From Fluviicola sp. (GTDB lineage: Bacteria > Bacteroidota > Bacteroidia > Flavobacteriales_D > Crocinitomicaceae), in NCBI GenBank assembly GCA_017983675.1, contig JAGOAZ010000001.1:41113-105112 (forward strand): DNA of 64,000 nt. The letters run 5' to 3'. The translations under genes were made by a program, and so were the position numbers. Under the pieces are notes generated by a model. The model was given only the letters and a program-made list of their open reading frames with translations, ran no database searches and was not told where the DNA came from. This document shows positions 63,818 through 64,000 of the stretch, one piece after another; positions within the stretch are counted from its first letter, which is position 1; every line of letters begins with the position of its first letter.

Positions 63818-63913
63818 TTACCAGGGTAAATAGTGGTAAAGCTGCAGACTGACCCCTAATTTGATCGAAATTAATTACCCGGGTAAATTGTGGTAAAGCT
63901 GCCGATTGACCCC
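63818..63913. repeat. Pair of 39-nt direct repeats
   Basis: 63818-63856 and 63875-63913 share 35 of 39 bases, including GTGGTAAAGCTGC and TGACCCC, 57 nt apart start to start. On the minus strand each begins GGGGTCA. The arrangement resembles the repeated ends of IS21-type elements, but no transposase is in the window. Confidence 0.6.
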
Positions 63914-63921
63914 AAAAAAAA

Positions 63922-63941
63922 ACCGTCTCTTTCGAGACGGT
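63922..63941 (-). terminator. Terminator of the truncated minus-strand gene
   Basis: ACCGTCTC and GAGACGGT form a perfect 8-bp stem with a 4-nt loop; on the minus strand nine T follow. Confidence 0.85.
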
Positions 63942-63954
63942 AAATTGGAATAAC

Positions 63955-64000
63955 TCAGTTGTACTTTTCGTAATCAGACCATTGGTATTTTCCAAGCAAC
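63955..64000 (-). CDS. 3' end of a gene leaving the window
   Basis: On the minus strand the last bases read ...LLGKYQWSDYEKYN then TGA (63955-63957), 13 nt before a terminator on the same strand. Only the last 14 codons are visible, so no family can be named; the reading frame itself is inferred from the terminator position. Confidence 0.4.
   Translation of the reverse strand, partial: LLGKYQWSDYEKYN

Noticed and set aside
63663..63995. 110-codon minus-strand frame with SHPPHSIFSLPLIL and GQSAALP repeats
   Set aside because: It is the translation of the purine tract and the two direct repeats and crosses a terminator; not a real gene.

Overview
The window looks like a chromosomal segment of a Bacteroidota bacterium, most likely Flavobacteriales in or near the Fluviicola/Crocinitomicaceae group. 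The placement is inferred from low GC content, TAnnTTTG-type promoter boxes, type IX secretion C-terminal sorting domains, and families typical of the phylum (DUF4270, HYC_CC_PP, CruF/CrtZ/CrtY-type carotenoid genes). Most of the window is ordinary core genome. It is interrupted by two separate class 2 CRISPR-Cas loci.

Layout. 1-3.2 kb: the end of a surface protein with near-identical 95-residue repeats, then mrp and a NifU-type Fe-S gene. 3.2-10.1 kb: a two-gene type IX secreted operon, one protein of 1855 aa. 10.2-15.3 kb: superoxide dismutase and two secreted amidohydrolase-like proteins. 15.4-20.1 kb: a small membrane protein, a lipoprotein cytochrome c, hflX, and a carotenoid set (cruF, crtZ, lycopene cyclase) facing a polyprenyl diphosphate synthase. 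20.1-26.4 kb: rfbA, an MMPL/RND exporter, an S9 peptidase and a pterin dehydratase.

26.4-34.8 kb: a type II-C CRISPR locus: cas1-cas2 (+), an array of 32 repeats, a parD antitoxin with a broken parE, cas9 (-), and a tracrRNA (+) with its own promoter and terminator. The anti-repeat fixes crRNA transcription on the minus strand. A second, 5'-truncated parE lies on the other side of cas1. 34.9-50.6 kb: glmS, a DUF4270 lipoprotein, a short glycogen-synthase-like protein, panC, panD, rfaE2, an Mla-type ABC pair, a SprT-like protein, a mannose-1-P guanylyltransferase, a second NifU protein, and a metal-handling cluster (CDF exporter, Fur-family regulator, HYC_CC_PP protein, TonB receptor, HMA protein).

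50.7-56.1 kb: a minimal type V-A locus made of cas12a and a 19-repeat array, with no cas1, cas2 or cas4. The only adaptation genes in the window are the type II-C cas1-cas2. 56.2-64 kb: a small type IX secreted protein, two secreted proteins of unknown role, a membrane protein, a 0.65 kb non-coding stretch with a large inverted repeat, a CPA2 antiporter, metK, and repetitive DNA running into a truncated minus-strand gene.

The most unusual signal is in the CRISPR repeats. In both arrays the repeats at the old, degenerate end carry extra DNA inside the repeat. In the Cas9 array four terminal repeats are 48 nt instead of 36 because a 16-nt perfect palindrome replaces 4 nt. In the Cas12a array the last two repeats carry a related insert of about 48-52 nt just upstream of the crRNA handle hairpin. 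In addition, most Cas9 repeats mismatch the tracrRNA at one base where older repeats match exactly, and the Cas12a leader has a promoter overlapped by an inverted repeat that contains a crRNA-handle-like hairpin.
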